Shown one piece after another: positions 18,161 through 27,765 of a stretch of DNA of 64,000 nucleotides; the stretch's first letter is position 1; every line of letters starts with the position of its first letter. This DNA is from Castellaniella sp. MT123 (lineage in GTDB: Bacteria > Pseudomonadota > Gammaproteobacteria > Burkholderiales > Burkholderiaceae_B). Both the position numbers and the translations under genes were made by a program. The stretch is taken from positions 2,790,001-2,854,000 of the forward strand of contig NZ_CP154879.1 of NCBI RefSeq assembly GCF_039614765.1, in the 5' to 3' direction. The notes beneath the pieces are model-generated. The model was not told where the DNA came from. It saw only the letters and a program-made list of their open reading frames with translations, and did no database searches.

Positions 18161-18775
18161 CTACAGCAATAGCGAGATGTCGTGCGCCATGTCTTCGGGG
18201 GTCAGCGACGGCCCCAGCAAGGCCCGTGCCTCTCCCTTCTGGTCCATCAGATAGAAGGCGGCCGAGTGATTCATGGCGTACTGGTCCGGAGTCGGGCCCG
18301 GTTCCTTCGCATAGAAGGCCTTGAAGGACCGCGCGGTCTTGTCCAGCTGTTCGGGCGTGCCGGTCAGGCCGACGAAGGACGGGTCGAAGGCCTGGACGTA
18401 GGCGCCCAGGATGGCTGGCGTGTCGCGTGCCGGATCGACCGAGATCATGATCACCTGGACGTTACTGGCCTTGGCGCCCAGCAATTGCAGGGCCTGAGCG
18501 GCCTGTGCCATGGCGGTGGGGCAGACGTCCGGGCATTGCGTATAGCCGAAGAAAACCAGCAGGACCTTGCCGTGGAAATCGGCCAGGGTGCGGGGTTTGC
18601 CGCTGGTGTCCGTCATGTCCAGGTCGCGCCCCAGGTGCGTCCCGGTGATGTCGTTGCCTTCGAAGGGCAGGGGTTCCGCGGCCTTCGAGGTACAGCCAGC
18701 CAGCAGAGTCAGGGAAATGGATGCGACGGCGCCGACCAGCAGGCCGCGGCGAACGGCGGAAAATGAAACGGGCAT
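18161..18775 (-). CDS. SCO1/SenC family copper chaperone lipoprotein
   Basis: 204 residues from the ATG at 18775; a TTG at 18781 overlapping the ctaB stop is the alternative start. A signal peptide ending in the lipobox LAGC (Cys about 28) predicts a lipoprotein facing the periplasm. The thioredoxin fold has the copper-binding CPDVC (Cys 81 and 85), and the partner His lies in MNHSAAFYL. SCO proteins deliver copper to, or reduce, the CuA site of cytochrome oxidase subunit II. It is the last gene of the minus-strand oxidase cluster, coupled to ctaB. Confidence 0.92.
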   Translation of the reverse strand: MPVSFSAVRRGLLVGAVASISLTLLAGCTSKAAEPLPFEGNDITGTHLGRDLDMTDTSGKPRTLADFHGKVLLVFFGYTQCPDVCPTAMAQAAQALQLLGAKASNVQVIMISVDPARDTPAILGAYVQAFDPSFVGLTGTPEQLDKTARSFKAFYAKEPGPTPDQYAMNHSAAFYLMDQKGEARALLGPSLTPEDMAHDISLLL

Positions 18776-18777
18776 GC

Positions 18778-19698
18778 TCAACCTATCGGGGTCATGGAGC
18801 CGGCCAGTGCCAGGCCGATCCAGTGATCCAGCAGCAGCGCCGCGAACAGCAGCGCCAGATACAGGATCGAATACCAGAATAGTTTACGCGACCGCGCGTC
18901 GGAATAGTTTCGATATAGCGCAAGGGATTGCCAGACAAAGCGCCCGCTGAGGATGCAGGCCGCCGCCAGGTAGGCCGGGCCGCTCATGCGCACCACGTAG
19001 GGCAGCAGCGAGGCGGCGAAGAGGACAATGCTGTAGAGCAGGATGTGCAGCTGGGTGAAATTACGCCCATGGGTGACGGGCAGCATGGGCAGACCGGATT
19101 CTTCGTAGTCGTGATGGCGGTACAGCGCCAGCGCCCAGAAGTGCGGCGGGGTCCAGATGAAGATGATCAGCACCAGGATCCAGGCTTCGGCCGGAACCGC
19201 GTCGGCCATCGCCGCCCAGCCCAGGGCGGGCGGCATGGCGCCCGAGAACCCGCCGATGACGATGTTCTGCGGCGTCAGGGGTTTGAGGATCGCGGTATAG
19301 ATCAGGGCGTAGCCCACAAAGGAGGCGAAGGTCAGCCACATGGTCAGGGCGTTGACCCAGAGATTCAGGATCAGCATGCCGGCACCCCCCAGCAGCCCGG
19401 CCATCAACAGCACCTGGGGCGGGGTGATCTGCCCCGATGCCGTGCCGCGCTGCGCCGTGCGTCGCATGCGGGCGTCTGTTTCGCGTTCGATCAGGCAGTT
19501 GACGGAAAAGGCCGCCGCCGCCAGCAGCCAGATGCCGGCCGTGGCGGCCAGGGCCCGGCCCAGGTCGGGCAGGCCGGGGACCGCCAGGAACATGCCGATG
19601 ACCGCGCAGAATACCGCCAGCTGGGTGACGCGGGGTTTGGTGAGCACCAGATACTGGCGCAGCAGGGATGGGTGATGGGTGGCGGCGGCAGTGGTCAT
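18778..19698 (-). CDS. ctaB: Protoheme IX farnesyltransferase (heme O synthase)
   Basis: 306 residues, polytopic UbiA-superfamily enzyme that farnesylates heme B to heme O. The Asp-rich motif is visible in [15 protein letters not shown], with [19 protein letters not shown] and [15 protein letters not shown] typical of CtaB/CyoE. It sits nine bases after ctaA, which uses its product, so both make heme A for the aa3 oxidase encoded upstream. Confidence 0.96.
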   Translation of the reverse strand: MTTAAATHHPSLLRQYLVLTKPRVTQLAVFCAVIGMFLAVPGLPDLGRALAATAGIWLLAAAAFSVNCLIERETDARMRRTAQRGTASGQITPPQVLLMAGLLGGAGMLILNLWVNALTMWLTFASFVGYALIYTAILKPLTPQNIVIGGFSGAMPPALGWAAMADAVPAEAWILVLIIFIWTPPHFWALALYRHHDYEESGLPMLPVTHGRNFTQLHILLYSIVLFAASLLPYVVRMSGPAYLAAACILSGRFVWQSLALYRNYSDARSRKLFWYSILYLALLFAALLLDHWIGLALAGSMTPIG

Positions 19699-19707
19699 GG
19701 GATCATT

Positions 19708-20811
19708 CTAGGTGGCTTGCGCGGGTCTGCCGCTAGGGAGTTTCCCTGGCTGCGACGCGGATAGGCCCGCGGCGGATCCCACAGGCATGCCGACGGGCTT
19801 GCCCGCCCGGGACAGGCGCCAGAGCAATGTCACGCTGACCAGCACCAGGCCGGCGGCCCCGCCGTTGTGCATGACGGCGATCAGCAGCGGCCACTGAAAG
19901 AAGATCGTGGTCAGGCCGGTCAGCAGCTGAAGCGCCAGCAGCGCCAGCAGCAGGCGGGCGGGGCCGCGCAGGCCGGGTGTGCGCCGCCAGCGCCAGGCCA
20001 GACCGCCCAGCAGGATCAGCACGACAAAGGCGAAATTCCGGTGGGCCCAGTGGATGGCGGTCAGAGCATCCTGCGAAATGAGATCGCCCGAAGACAGTTT
20101 GCCCAGGCCGCGCAGCAGGGCGAAACCCTCCTGGAAATCCATCGCCGGCAGCCAGGCGCCGTGGCAGGTGGGAAAGTCCATGCAGGCCAGCGCCGCGTAG
20201 TTGGTGCTGACCCAGCCGCCCAGGGCCAGCTGCAGCAGCAGTACGGCCAGCGCCAGGATCATCCAGGGGCGGCCGCGAGCCACCGCCGCCGGTACGGGAT
20301 CGTGGGGTTTTTCGCGGGCCGCCAGCCAGGTCATCAGGGCGAGCAGACTCATGCCCAGGACCAGGTGGGTGGTGACGACCAGTGGCATCAGGCGATGGGT
20401 GACTGTCCAGGCGCCGAAGGCGCCCTGCAGGCAGACCAGGGCCAGGATGCCGGTGGCCAGCGCCGGGCCGTACGCCAGCGCGCGGCGCAGCCGCCACGCG
20501 AGCACGGTGAAGCCGATGATGAGCAACCCCAGTGCCGCTCCCGCGTAGCGGTGGATCATCTCGACCCAGGCCTGGAAGGCGCTGACCGGGCCGTAGGGCA
20601 TGGATTCCAGGGCATGGCGGATCGATTCGTGCGCGCCCAGCGGGCTGAAATGCCCATAGCAACCCGGCCAGTCCGGGCAGCCCAGGCCCGAATCGGTCAG
20701 GCGCACGAAGGCGCCGAACATGATCAGATCCAGCGTCAGGAACCACGCCAGGAAGACCAGGCGACGATACGTTCTGTGTCGTCGGGGCGGGCCCTGCGGG
20801 TGCGCGCTCAT
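19708..20811 (-). CDS. ctaA: Heme A synthase (COX15/CtaA)
   Basis: 367 residues, eight expected membrane helices. It oxidises heme O to heme A. Heme-ligand-type histidines are visible in EMIHRYAGAALG, VVTTHLVLG, AIHWAHRNFAFVV and VMHNGGAA. GLGCPDWPGCYG near the N terminus is the usual Cys-containing loop. The C-terminal tail after residue 340 is low complexity. It starts nine bases after the SCO-like gene. Confidence 0.95.
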   Translation of the reverse strand: MSAHPQGPPRRHRTYRRLVFLAWFLTLDLIMFGAFVRLTDSGLGCPDWPGCYGHFSPLGAHESIRHALESMPYGPVSAFQAWVEMIHRYAGAALGLLIIGFTVLAWRLRRALAYGPALATGILALVCLQGAFGAWTVTHRLMPLVVTTHLVLGMSLLALMTWLAAREKPHDPVPAAVARGRPWMILALAVLLLQLALGGWVSTNYAALACMDFPTCHGAWLPAMDFQEGFALLRGLGKLSSGDLISQDALTAIHWAHRNFAFVVLILLGGLAWRWRRTPGLRGPARLLLALLALQLLTGLTTIFFQWPLLIAVMHNGGAAGLVLVSVTLLWRLSRAGKPVGMPVGSAAGLSASQPGKLPSGRPAQAT

Positions 20812-20820
20812 GGGGGATTC

Positions 20821-21432
20821 CTATCCGATCCGGGAATTTTTCAGCAAGGTCCGGATGTCGTCGCGGACGGCTTCGGGCTGCTGGGCGTCGGGAAATTGCA
20901 TCATCAGGTGGCCCAGCGGATCGACGATCCACAGGCCCTGCGTCAGGAATGCGCTGGGCTGCGCGGCGTTGGGCGCCAGCCAGGCCGCCAGGGCGGCCGG
21001 ATCGACCCGAAGCACATGCGTGCCCCGGTAGGCCTCGTCCACCACCGGGGCGATGGGCGCATCGTCGGTGACGAACCAGACGCGTTCCAGACGGTTGACG
21101 TTCTTGCCCTGGCTGGCATGGGAATTGCGCAGCACGAACAGCCCGCGCACGCAGGATTCCGGGCAGGCGCCCGGACCGGCGCTGATCAGCAGCCATTGGC
21201 CCTTCAGCTGGTTCAGGTCGTAGGGGTGGCCGTTGGCATCCTTGACTGTCAGATTGTCCGGGATCGGCCGTTGGGGCTCGACCAACTGTCCGTAGTTCGT
21301 CCGGACCGCCGATCGCAGGCCCAGGGCCGGCACGTAGTACGCCAGGAGTGCGAACACCACCGGCGCCAGGCAGATCAGGAAAATGGCGATGACTGGCATC
21401 AGGGAACGGGGGCGGGCGGCGGCTGTCGTCAT
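20821..21432 (-). CDS. SCO-like thioredoxin-fold membrane protein of the oxidase cluster
   Basis: 203 residues from an ATG at 21432 that overlaps the SURF1 stop by four bases. The frame is open further upstream, but this start fits the coupling. One N-terminal membrane helix (about 15-38) anchors a periplasmic domain with GPGACPESCVRG, a CxxxC motif as in SCO proteins. The gene is conserved between SURF1 and ctaA in Burkholderiales. It probably takes part in oxidase copper or thiol handling, which is inference from motif and position. Confidence 0.75.
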   Translation of the reverse strand: MTTAAARPRSLMPVIAIFLICLAPVVFALLAYYVPALGLRSAVRTNYGQLVEPQRPIPDNLTVKDANGHPYDLNQLKGQWLLISAGPGACPESCVRGLFVLRNSHASQGKNVNRLERVWFVTDDAPIAPVVDEAYRGTHVLRVDPAALAAWLAPNAAQPSAFLTQGLWIVDPLGHLMMQFPDAQQPEAVRDDIRTLLKNSRIG

Positions 21433-22223
21433 GGCTTGGGTGCGTCCGGGTTCAGGGGAAGGTGGGGGCGCCGCCGGATCCGCCAGAGCGTGACCATGGC
21501 GGCGCCCAGGGCGATGGTGGCAAAGCTGAACCATTGCGCGGCGTAGTTGTAGTTCTGGCCGGCATTCAGGGACGGCCCGGGCCAGTCCTGGACCAGGCCG
21601 GCGTCATGGGTGGGCGACTGTTCCAGGATCACTGGCAGCAGTTTCAGTCCGCTGGCGGCGGCCAGCGTATCCAGCGCCAGATTCTGCACCCGGGGCGGCT
21701 GGCCATCCGTCGCGGGGAAGGGGTGCGGCAGCGCGGTATCGGGATGGCCGGTCAGGATGCCCAGGTCGAACAGGCGCGGCACCTGGTGCAGCAGTGTGCC
21801 CCGGACCAGAACCGGGCCGTCCGCGGCGCGCAGATCGGGCAGGGTGGCGGGCGGCAGGGGGCGGGGGACCCAGCCACGCAGCACCAGGACGGCGGTATCG
21901 GGGCTGTCTTGCAGGGCCAGCGGGGTCGCCACCCACAGGCCGGGCAGACCTTTGAGGTTGCGATTGTCCAGGAGTACAGTAAATGGGTTGAGCCAGTGTC
22001 CCCGGACCTGGGCGGCATGCCAGTCTGGGCCGTCGCGCCGTTGATCCGTCAGGGTGAGTGCGGGCGCGTGCCGGCCCGCCTGCATGGCGGACTGGACGGC
22101 TTCGCGGGCATGCGCGCGGCGCAGCTGCCATTGCCCGGCACCCACGCACACGACCCCCAGCAGGATCAGCAGCACGATGGCCAGGACGGCTTTCGTTCGT
22201 GAGGCTGGTTGCTGCGGATTCAT
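21429..22223 (-). CDS. SURF1 family cytochrome oxidase assembly protein
   Basis: 264 residues with membrane helices at both ends (about 12-32 and 222-242) and a periplasmic middle, the standard SURF1 topology. The GQWQLRRAHAREA segment near residue 26 and YNYAAQWFSFATIALG near the C terminus match the family. SURF1 helps insert heme A into subunit I. It overlaps the SCO-like gene by four bases. Confidence 0.9.
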   Translation of the reverse strand: MNPQQPASRTKAVLAIVLLILLGVVCVGAGQWQLRRAHAREAVQSAMQAGRHAPALTLTDQRRDGPDWHAAQVRGHWLNPFTVLLDNRNLKGLPGLWVATPLALQDSPDTAVLVLRGWVPRPLPPATLPDLRAADGPVLVRGTLLHQVPRLFDLGILTGHPDTALPHPFPATDGQPPRVQNLALDTLAAASGLKLLPVILEQSPTHDAGLVQDWPGPSLNAGQNYNYAAQWFSFATIALGAAMVTLWRIRRRPHLPLNPDAPKP

Positions 22224-22330
22224 AGGCGGGTCGGGGTGCTGAGGCGGATCGGGTATGCTGACGCGATCGTGGCGGACGGATTACCGGCGGATTCTTTCAG
22301 TGTGATGGTTGCGGGTATCAGGGGAAATCC

Positions 22331-22543
22331 ATGAAAGTGCTGATTGTCATTCTGTTCCTGGCGATCGTGGCCAGCCTGGGCTCGGCCCTGATGTTCCTGA
22401 TGCAGGACCGGGGCCGCAGCAACCGGATGGCCTGGGCACTGACGTGGCGGGTTGGCCTGTCGATCCTGCTGTTCCTGTTTCTGCTGCTGGCCAACGCCAT
22501 GGGCTGGATCCATGCCACAGGGGTCCCGATGACGGCGGGCTGA
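22331..22543 (+). CDS. DUF2909 twin-transmembrane protein
   Basis: 70 residues on the strand opposite to the surrounding oxidase genes, with GGGGAAAT before the ATG. Two helices (about residues 3-23 and 40-60) flank QDRGRSNRMAWALTWR. This small family is conserved between the ctaE and SURF1 genes in Burkholderiales, always in the opposite orientation as far as I know. Function is unknown. Confidence 0.8.
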   Translation: MKVLIVILFLAIVASLGSALMFLMQDRGRSNRMAWALTWRVGLSILLFLFLLLANAMGWIHATGVPMTAG

Positions 22544-22572
22544 CGCGAACCCGCCGACCTTGCATCCCCGGC

Positions 22573-23448
22573 CTACATCCAGTAGACGAAGATGTACAGG
22601 CCCAGCCACACCACGTCCACGAAGTGCCAGTACCAGGCGACACCTTCGAAACCGAAGTGGTGTTCGGCCGTGAAGTGGCCGCGTACCAGCCGCAGCCAGA
22701 TGACCGTCAGCATCGTGCCGCCCAGGATCACGTGAAAGCCATGAAAGCCCGTCAGCATGTAGAACAGCGCGCCGAATGCGCCCGATGAAAAGCGCAGGTT
22801 CAGTTCCGTATAGGCATGGTGGTATTCGTAGGCCTGAAAACCCACGAAAGTAAAGCCCAGGATGATCGTGATGGCCAGCCACAGGATGGCCCTGGCGCGG
22901 TGGTTCGCGCGCAATGCGTGGTGGGCGACGGTCACGGTCAGGGCCGAGGACAGCAGCAGCGCAGTATTGATGGTGGGCAGCCAGAAGGGGCCCACGGTCT
23001 CGAATGGCGCGATTGTGCCGGCGGGGCCGAAGTTCGGCCAGGTGCCGGAAAATCCCGGCCACAGCAGGGTCTGGGAATCCAGGGTGCTCAGCCAGGGTGT
23101 GGAGACTGTCCGGGTGTACCACAACGCCCCGAAGAAGGCCCCGAAGAACATGACCTCGGAAAAGATGAACCAGGTCATGCTCCAGCGGTAGGAATGGTCG
23201 ATGCGCTGGCTGTTCAGACCGCCCTCGGATTCACGGATCGCGTCGCCGAACCAGCAGAACAGCACGAAGAACATGCCCAGGATCCCGGCGCCGCACAGCC
23301 ACGGCCCGAGCGCATAATCGTTGACCCAGAGCGCCGCGCCGACCAGGGTCGCCAGCATGCACAGGCTGCCGCGGATCGGGTGCGGGGAATGGGGCGGGAC
23401 GTAGTAGTAGGGCGCCTTTCCGGTGTGTACTGTCTGTGCCGCTGACAT
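22573..23448 (-). CDS. ctaE: Cytochrome c oxidase subunit III
   Basis: 291 residues, seven predicted helices. Family markers include SEVMFFGAFFGALWY, QAYEYHHAYTELNLRF-like sequence and the C-terminal GVAWYWHFVDVVWLGLY. It stabilises the catalytic core of the aa3 oxidase in the inner membrane. It starts 18 bases after the DUF2970 stop. Confidence 0.97.
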   Translation of the reverse strand: MSAAQTVHTGKAPYYYVPPHSPHPIRGSLCMLATLVGAALWVNDYALGPWLCGAGILGMFFVLFCWFGDAIRESEGGLNSQRIDHSYRWSMTWFIFSEVMFFGAFFGALWYTRTVSTPWLSTLDSQTLLWPGFSGTWPNFGPAGTIAPFETVGPFWLPTINTALLLSSALTVTVAHHALRANHRARAILWLAITIILGFTFVGFQAYEYHHAYTELNLRFSSGAFGALFYMLTGFHGFHVILGGTMLTVIWLRLVRGHFTAEHHFGFEGVAWYWHFVDVVWLGLYIFVYWM

Positions 23449-23465
23449 GTCTCGTTCTCCTTTTT

Positions 23466-23657
23466 CTAGGCTGCCACCAGCCGGACGGCCAGTAGCAGCA
23501 GCAATACGAAGACTACCCCGCCCAGGATGCCCGCCACGATCAGGTGAGCCGGACCGATGCGCGACAGGTCGTCATCGTGGCCGGATCGTTTGCGCAGACC
23601 CAGGAAAGCCCAGGCCACGGTACGCACTGAACGCAGAAAGGCACCCGGGCCGTTCAA
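23466..23657 (-). CDS. DUF2970 small membrane protein
   Basis: 63 residues starting at a TTG at 23657 that overlaps the stop of the upstream 38-residue gene. The soluble N-terminal half contains VAWAFLGLRKR, typical of DUF2970. The C-terminal half is one membrane helix (about residues 38-60). It is found between the subunit I and III genes in Burkholderiales; its role is unknown. Confidence 0.8.
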   Translation of the reverse strand: MNGPGAFLRSVRTVAWAFLGLRKRSGHDDDLSRIGPAHLIVAGILGGVVFVLLLLLAVRLVAA

Positions 23658-23770
23658 GAAACGACCCCGTACAGATTGGCGCGGACGAAGGTCCAGACCA
23701 GGACGGCCAGGGCAAACAAGGCGAGGAGCAGTCCGGTGCGGCGATTGCGGCGGCGTTGTTCAGGTGTCAT
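23654..23770 (-). CDS. Cytochrome oxidase small assembly protein, 38 residues
   Basis: A 39-codon frame: ATG at 23770, TGA at 23654-23656. The product starts MTPEQRRRNRRTG, followed by one membrane helix (about residues 13-30) and a short tail ending in NLYGVVS. A small gene of this kind, with the TPEQRRRN start, is conserved directly after subunit I in Burkholderiales. In most relatives ctaG/cox11 follows; here the frame overlaps DUF2970 instead. Confidence 0.78.
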   Translation of the reverse strand: MTPEQRRRNRRTGLLLALFALAVLVWTFVRANLYGVVS

Positions 23771-23789
23771 GACCATGCTTCCGGTGTTT

Positions 23790-25394
23790 TCAGTCCGCAT
23801 ATTGAGGCGGCGTGGTGAAGGTGTGATAGGGCGCGGGCGAAGGCACGGTCCATTCCAGGCCCTCGGCCCCTTCCCAGGGATTGGCGGGCACCGGGGCGCC
23901 CCGGCCGCGCACGGCCTGGATCACGATGTACAGGAACAGCAGCTGCGACAGGCCGAACCAGAACGCGCCGATCGTCGACACCTGGTGGAAGGTGGTGAAC
24001 TGGGCGGCGTAGTCCGCGTAGCGGCGCGGCATGCCGGCCAGCCCCAGGAAGTGCATGGGAAAGAAGGCGACGTTGAACGAGATCATCGTGTTCCAGAAGT
24101 GCCATTTGCCCAGCCGTTCGTCGTACATATGGCCGCACCATTTGGGCAGCCAGTAATAGGTGGCGCCGAACAGGGCGAACAGCGAGCCGGCCACCAGCAC
24201 GTAGTGGAAATGGGCCACCACGTAGTAGGTGTCGTGGACCGCGATGTCGATGGGCACGATGGCGGTGACCAGGCCGGTGAAGCCGCCGATGGTGAACACG
24301 AAGATGAAGCCGATGGCGAACAGCATCGGGGTTTCGAACGACAACGATCCGCGCCACATCGTGGCGGTCCAGTTGAAGACCTTGACCCCGGTGGGGATGG
24401 AAATCAGCATCGTGCCGTACATGAAGAACAGCTGCGCCGTCACCGGCATGCCGGTGGCGAACATGTGGTGCGCCCACACCAGGAAGGACAGGATGGCGAT
24501 GGCGCAGATGGCGTAGACCATCGACGAATAGCCGAACAGACGTTTGCGGGCGAAGGTCGGGATGATCTGCGAGACGATGCCGAATGCCGGCAGGATCATG
24601 ATGTAGACCTCGGGGTGCCCGAAGAACCAGAAGATGTGCTGGAACAGCACCGGGTCGCCACCGCCGGCCGCGTTGAAGAAGTGCGTGCCGAAATGGCGGT
24701 CGGTCAGCAGCATCGTCACAGCGGCGGCCAGCACCGGCATCACGGCCAGCAGCAGGTAGGCCGTCACCAGCCAGGACCAGCAGAACAGCGGCATCTTCAT
24801 CAGGGTCATGCCCGGCGCGCGCATGTTCAGGATGGTCACGATGATGTTGATCGCCCCCATGATGGACGAGGCGCCCATGATGTGGATGGCGAAGATGGCG
24901 AAGTCCATGCCGGGACCCATCTGCAGCGACAGCGGCGCGTACATGGTCCAGCCCGTCGCGGGGGCCCCGCCCGGGACGAAGAAGGACGAGGTCAGCAGGA
25001 TCGCCCCCACCGGAAGCAGCCAGAAGCTGAAGTTGTTCATGCGGGCGAAGGCCATGTCCGAGGCGCCGATCTGCAGCGGGACCATCCAGTTGGCAAAGCC
25101 CACGAAGGCCGGCATGATGGCCCCGAAGATCATGATCAGGCCGTGCATGGTGGTGAACTGGTTGAACAGCTGCGGCTCGAAGAACTGGATGCCCGGTTCG
25201 AACAGTTCCGTGCGGATCAACAGCGCCAGCGTGCCGCCCTCGAGCAGCATGCAAAACGAAAAAATCAGGTACATCGTCCCGATGTCTTTGTGGTTCGTGG
25301 CGAACAGCCAGCGCCGCCAGCCGGTGGGCACGGGGTGTGCGTGTTCGTCATGCCCGGCGTAGGGCGGGATGTTGTCTACCGTGACGCTGCTCAT
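23790..25394 (-). CDS. ctaD: Cytochrome c oxidase subunit I (aa3-type)
   Basis: 534 residues, 12 helices, binding heme a, heme a3 and CuB. The A1-type proton-channel glutamate and CuB His are in [15 protein letters not shown], and the CuB His pair in VWAHHMF. The heme ligands are in [10 protein letters not shown] and VVAHFHYVL. It pumps protons while reducing oxygen. It lies 75 bases after ctaC in the same operon. Confidence 0.98.
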   Translation of the reverse strand: MSSVTVDNIPPYAGHDEHAHPVPTGWRRWLFATNHKDIGTMYLIFSFCMLLEGGTLALLIRTELFEPGIQFFEPQLFNQFTTMHGLIMIFGAIMPAFVGFANWMVPLQIGASDMAFARMNNFSFWLLPVGAILLTSSFFVPGGAPATGWTMYAPLSLQMGPGMDFAIFAIHIMGASSIMGAINIIVTILNMRAPGMTLMKMPLFCWSWLVTAYLLLAVMPVLAAAVTMLLTDRHFGTHFFNAAGGGDPVLFQHIFWFFGHPEVYIMILPAFGIVSQIIPTFARKRLFGYSSMVYAICAIAILSFLVWAHHMFATGMPVTAQLFFMYGTMLISIPTGVKVFNWTATMWRGSLSFETPMLFAIGFIFVFTIGGFTGLVTAIVPIDIAVHDTYYVVAHFHYVLVAGSLFALFGATYYWLPKWCGHMYDERLGKWHFWNTMISFNVAFFPMHFLGLAGMPRRYADYAAQFTTFHQVSTIGAFWFGLSQLLFLYIVIQAVRGRGAPVPANPWEGAEGLEWTVPSPAPYHTFTTPPQYAD

Positions 25395-25469
25395 GTGTTG
25401 CCTCCATCCTGGGCGCGCCGCTTGGGGGGCGCGGGGAATGTTGTCTCGGGTGTGCCGTGGGGTTCGGGA

Positions 25470-26630
25470 TCAGCGCAGGGCCTTGACGTCGGCCGGCTGG
25501 ACGACCGGGTCGGGGCCCTTGCCTGCGTTGTCCCAGGCATTGCGTGTGTACGTGATCACGGATGCCAGCTGGACATCGCTCAGCTGGTCGCGGAAGGCTG
25601 CCATGGCCGTTCCCGGGTGACCGTTCAGTTCTGTCAGGATCTGGCCCTTCATGGGCGCCAGAACGAATTTGGTGCTGCCGTTGAGCGCCGGGAAGGTGCC
25701 TGGAATGCCCTGGCCGTTGGCCTGGTGACAGGCGACGCAATTCGTGGCAAAGACTTCCTTGCCCTTGGCGATGAGCTCGTCCTTGGTCCAGACCTTGTTG
25801 GGGTCTTCCGTGGCCGCCGCCATCGCCAGCTTCTGCTGCTGGGCCCACTGGGCGTAGTCTTCCGCCGATTTGACTTCGACCACGATGGGCATGTAGGCGT
25901 GGTTCTTGCCGCAGAGTTCGGCGCACTGGCCGCGATAGGTGCCGGGCTTGTCCGCGCGGAACCAGGTGTCGCGCAGGTACCCCGGCACGGCATCCTGCTT
26001 CACGCCGAAGTAGGGCACCATCCACGAGTGGATCACGTCCGTCGCGGTCAGGACCACCCGGACCTTGCGATTGACCGGGACGACCAGCGGCCGGTCGACG
26101 TCCAGCAGATAGGTGTCGGTCTTGGGGGCCAGGCCGTTGATCTGGTCCTGGGGGGTAGTGAGATTCGACAGGAAATGCACGCCGGCGGCTGGGCCGTCCA
26201 GGTATTCGTAGCCCCATTTCCATTGATAGCCGGTGGCCTTGATCGTCAGGTCGGCGCCGGTGGTGTCCTTCATGGCGACGACCGTGCGGCTGGCGGGAAT
26301 GGCCATGGCGACGATGATGAGGAATGGAACGATGGTCCAGGTGAGTTCGACCGAGAGGTTTTCCTCGAATTTGGCGGCCTTGTGGCCCCGGGATTTCCGG
26401 TGCATGACGATGGAATAGAGCATCGTCCCGAAGACCCCGATGAAGATGACCGTGCAGACGATCAGGATCATCCAGTGCAGTGCGTGGATGTCGTGCGCGA
26501 TCGGGGTGACGCCGGGGGTGACGTTCAGCTGATCGACCGCCGGACCCCCTGGCACGTCCTGGACGTTCGCGGTGGCCACGGCCACCCATGACAGCGCAAT
26601 CAAGCCCAACAACCCTCTGACCATCTTCAT
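25470..26630 (-). CDS. ctaC: Cytochrome c oxidase subunit II with fused cytochrome c domain
   Basis: 386 residues from the ATG at 26630, chosen because GAGGGACGAC precedes it and a signal peptide follows. Two membrane helices (about 40-60 and 85-105) precede the CuA domain. CuA ligands are in CAELCGKNHAYM. A C-terminal cytochrome c domain has CVACH near residue 287 and a later Met ligand, so this is a caa3-like subunit II that accepts electrons directly. It is the first gene of the oxidase cluster. Confidence 0.96.
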   Translation of the reverse strand: MKMVRGLLGLIALSWVAVATANVQDVPGGPAVDQLNVTPGVTPIAHDIHALHWMILIVCTVIFIGVFGTMLYSIVMHRKSRGHKAAKFEENLSVELTWTIVPFLIIVAMAIPASRTVVAMKDTTGADLTIKATGYQWKWGYEYLDGPAAGVHFLSNLTTPQDQINGLAPKTDTYLLDVDRPLVVPVNRKVRVVLTATDVIHSWMVPYFGVKQDAVPGYLRDTWFRADKPGTYRGQCAELCGKNHAYMPIVVEVKSAEDYAQWAQQQKLAMAAATEDPNKVWTKDELIAKGKEVFATNCVACHQANGQGIPGTFPALNGSTKFVLAPMKGQILTELNGHPGTAMAAFRDQLSDVQLASVITYTRNAWDNAGKGPDPVVQPADVKALR

Positions 26631-26782
26631 GTCGTCCCTCTGGTTGGTGTGTTCACCGGGCGGGTTGACCTTCGTCAGACAGGCACGAGGGGAAAACGGG
26701 CCCTGCACACATGGTCGGATCGTCAGGCCGTACAACGAGTCGCGAAAGCCTTGACCTGCGATGTCCTTATAAGCTTGAAGGG

Positions 26783-26811
26783 ATTATAGCGAAGGCTTTC
26801 CGCTTGTACAG
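26783..26811 (-). promoter_or_regulatory. Candidate vegetative promoter of the ctaC operon
   Basis: On the minus strand CTGTAC (26811-26806) and TATAAT (26788-26783) are separated by 17 bases. This would give a leader of about 145 bases before ctaC. The -10 is perfect and the -35 poor. Confidence 0.45.
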
Positions 26812-26873
26812 ACATGTTTCCGGCGGCTCGCAGTGCTGGCGCGGGTTTCCCCCTACCGCTTCCGGGCTTCCAC

Positions 26874-26879
26874 TACAAT
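26874..26879 (+). promoter_or_regulatory. -10 box placed for a leaderless NUDIX transcript
   Basis: TACAAT ends six bases before the ATG at 26886, which would put the transcription start at the start codon itself. No good -35 is seen. Confidence 0.35.
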
Positions 26880-26885
26880 GCTGCG

Positions 26886-27725
26886 ATGGATTCCACCTCG
26901 GCGGTCTTTACCCTGGATGATCTGGCGGCGCGCAGCGCGCGCCTGGTGCGTCGTGCGCAGCAGTTGCCGCCCGCGGGCGCGCGTCCGGTGACCGTGGCCG
27001 GACGGGTGGGGGGCTGGATCGGCCCGGCCGCGCTGTCGGTCATTGCCGGACGGCCCGGCGTGCACATCGAGGCCGAGGCAGCGCACCTGACGGCCGCGCC
27101 GGCTGCCCGTCTGAATCTGGATGGCGTGTTGCGCGACGTTGCCGTGGCCCTGCGGGATGCTGGCTGCATCCGCAGCTGGCGCGACGAACTGCTGGATGTC
27201 GTCGCCGAGGGGCTGACCCTGGCGCGCATCGAACGCGGGGCCGTGCGGCCGTTGGGCTTGCTCACCCAGGCGGTGCATCTGAACGGCTGGACGCCGGACG
27301 GGCGTCTGTGGGTCGCGCGCCGTGCCCTGAACAAATCCACCGACCCCGGGCTCTGGGATACGTTGTCCGGCGGCCTGGTGGCCGCGGGCGAGGATGCCGG
27401 GTCGGCGCTGTTGCGTGAATCCCACGAAGAAGCCGGACTGGCCGCCGTGGCGTTGGCCGCGCACGAACCTTTGCGGACGGTTGTTCGCATGCATCGACGT
27501 CTGCCCGACGGTTATCAGGTCGAAACGGTCTGCGTCAGCGACTGCGTGCTGGATGCGGCGGCGCCCGTCAATCTCGATGGCGAGGTCCAGGAATTCCGCT
27601 GCGTCGATCTGGCCGAACTCCATGACATGATGGCGCGCGGGGCGTTCACCCTGGAAGCGGAACTGTGTATCCTGGATTCACTGCGGCATTGTCTGTTTTC
27701 CGGGCGGGCGGCAGTTTCTCACTGA
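26886..27725 (+). CDS. NUDIX hydrolase with DUF4743-type N-terminal domain
   Basis: 279 residues from the ATG at 26886. Residues 1-120 look like the DUF4743 domain found in front of NUDIX folds of the thiamine-pyrophosphokinase-associated type. The NUDIX box is complete near residues 160-182: GGLVAAGEDAGSALLRES then HEEAGL. LWVARRALNKSTDPGLWD precedes it, typical of the family. Such proteins hydrolyse nucleoside-diphosphate-linked or oxidised thiamine compounds; the substrate is not determined. Translation may be leaderless. Confidence 0.82.
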   Translation: MDSTSAVFTLDDLAARSARLVRRAQQLPPAGARPVTVAGRVGGWIGPAALSVIAGRPGVHIEAEAAHLTAAPAARLNLDGVLRDVAVALRDAGCIRSWRDELLDVVAEGLTLARIERGAVRPLGLLTQAVHLNGWTPDGRLWVARRALNKSTDPGLWDTLSGGLVAAGEDAGSALLRESHEEAGLAAVALAAHEPLRTVVRMHRRLPDGYQVETVCVSDCVLDAAAPVNLDGEVQEFRCVDLAELHDMMARGAFTLEAELCILDSLRHCLFSGRAAVSH

Positions 27726-27765
27726 TCGATTGATGCCGGCAGCGTGCCGGTGGAGGCTCACCATC

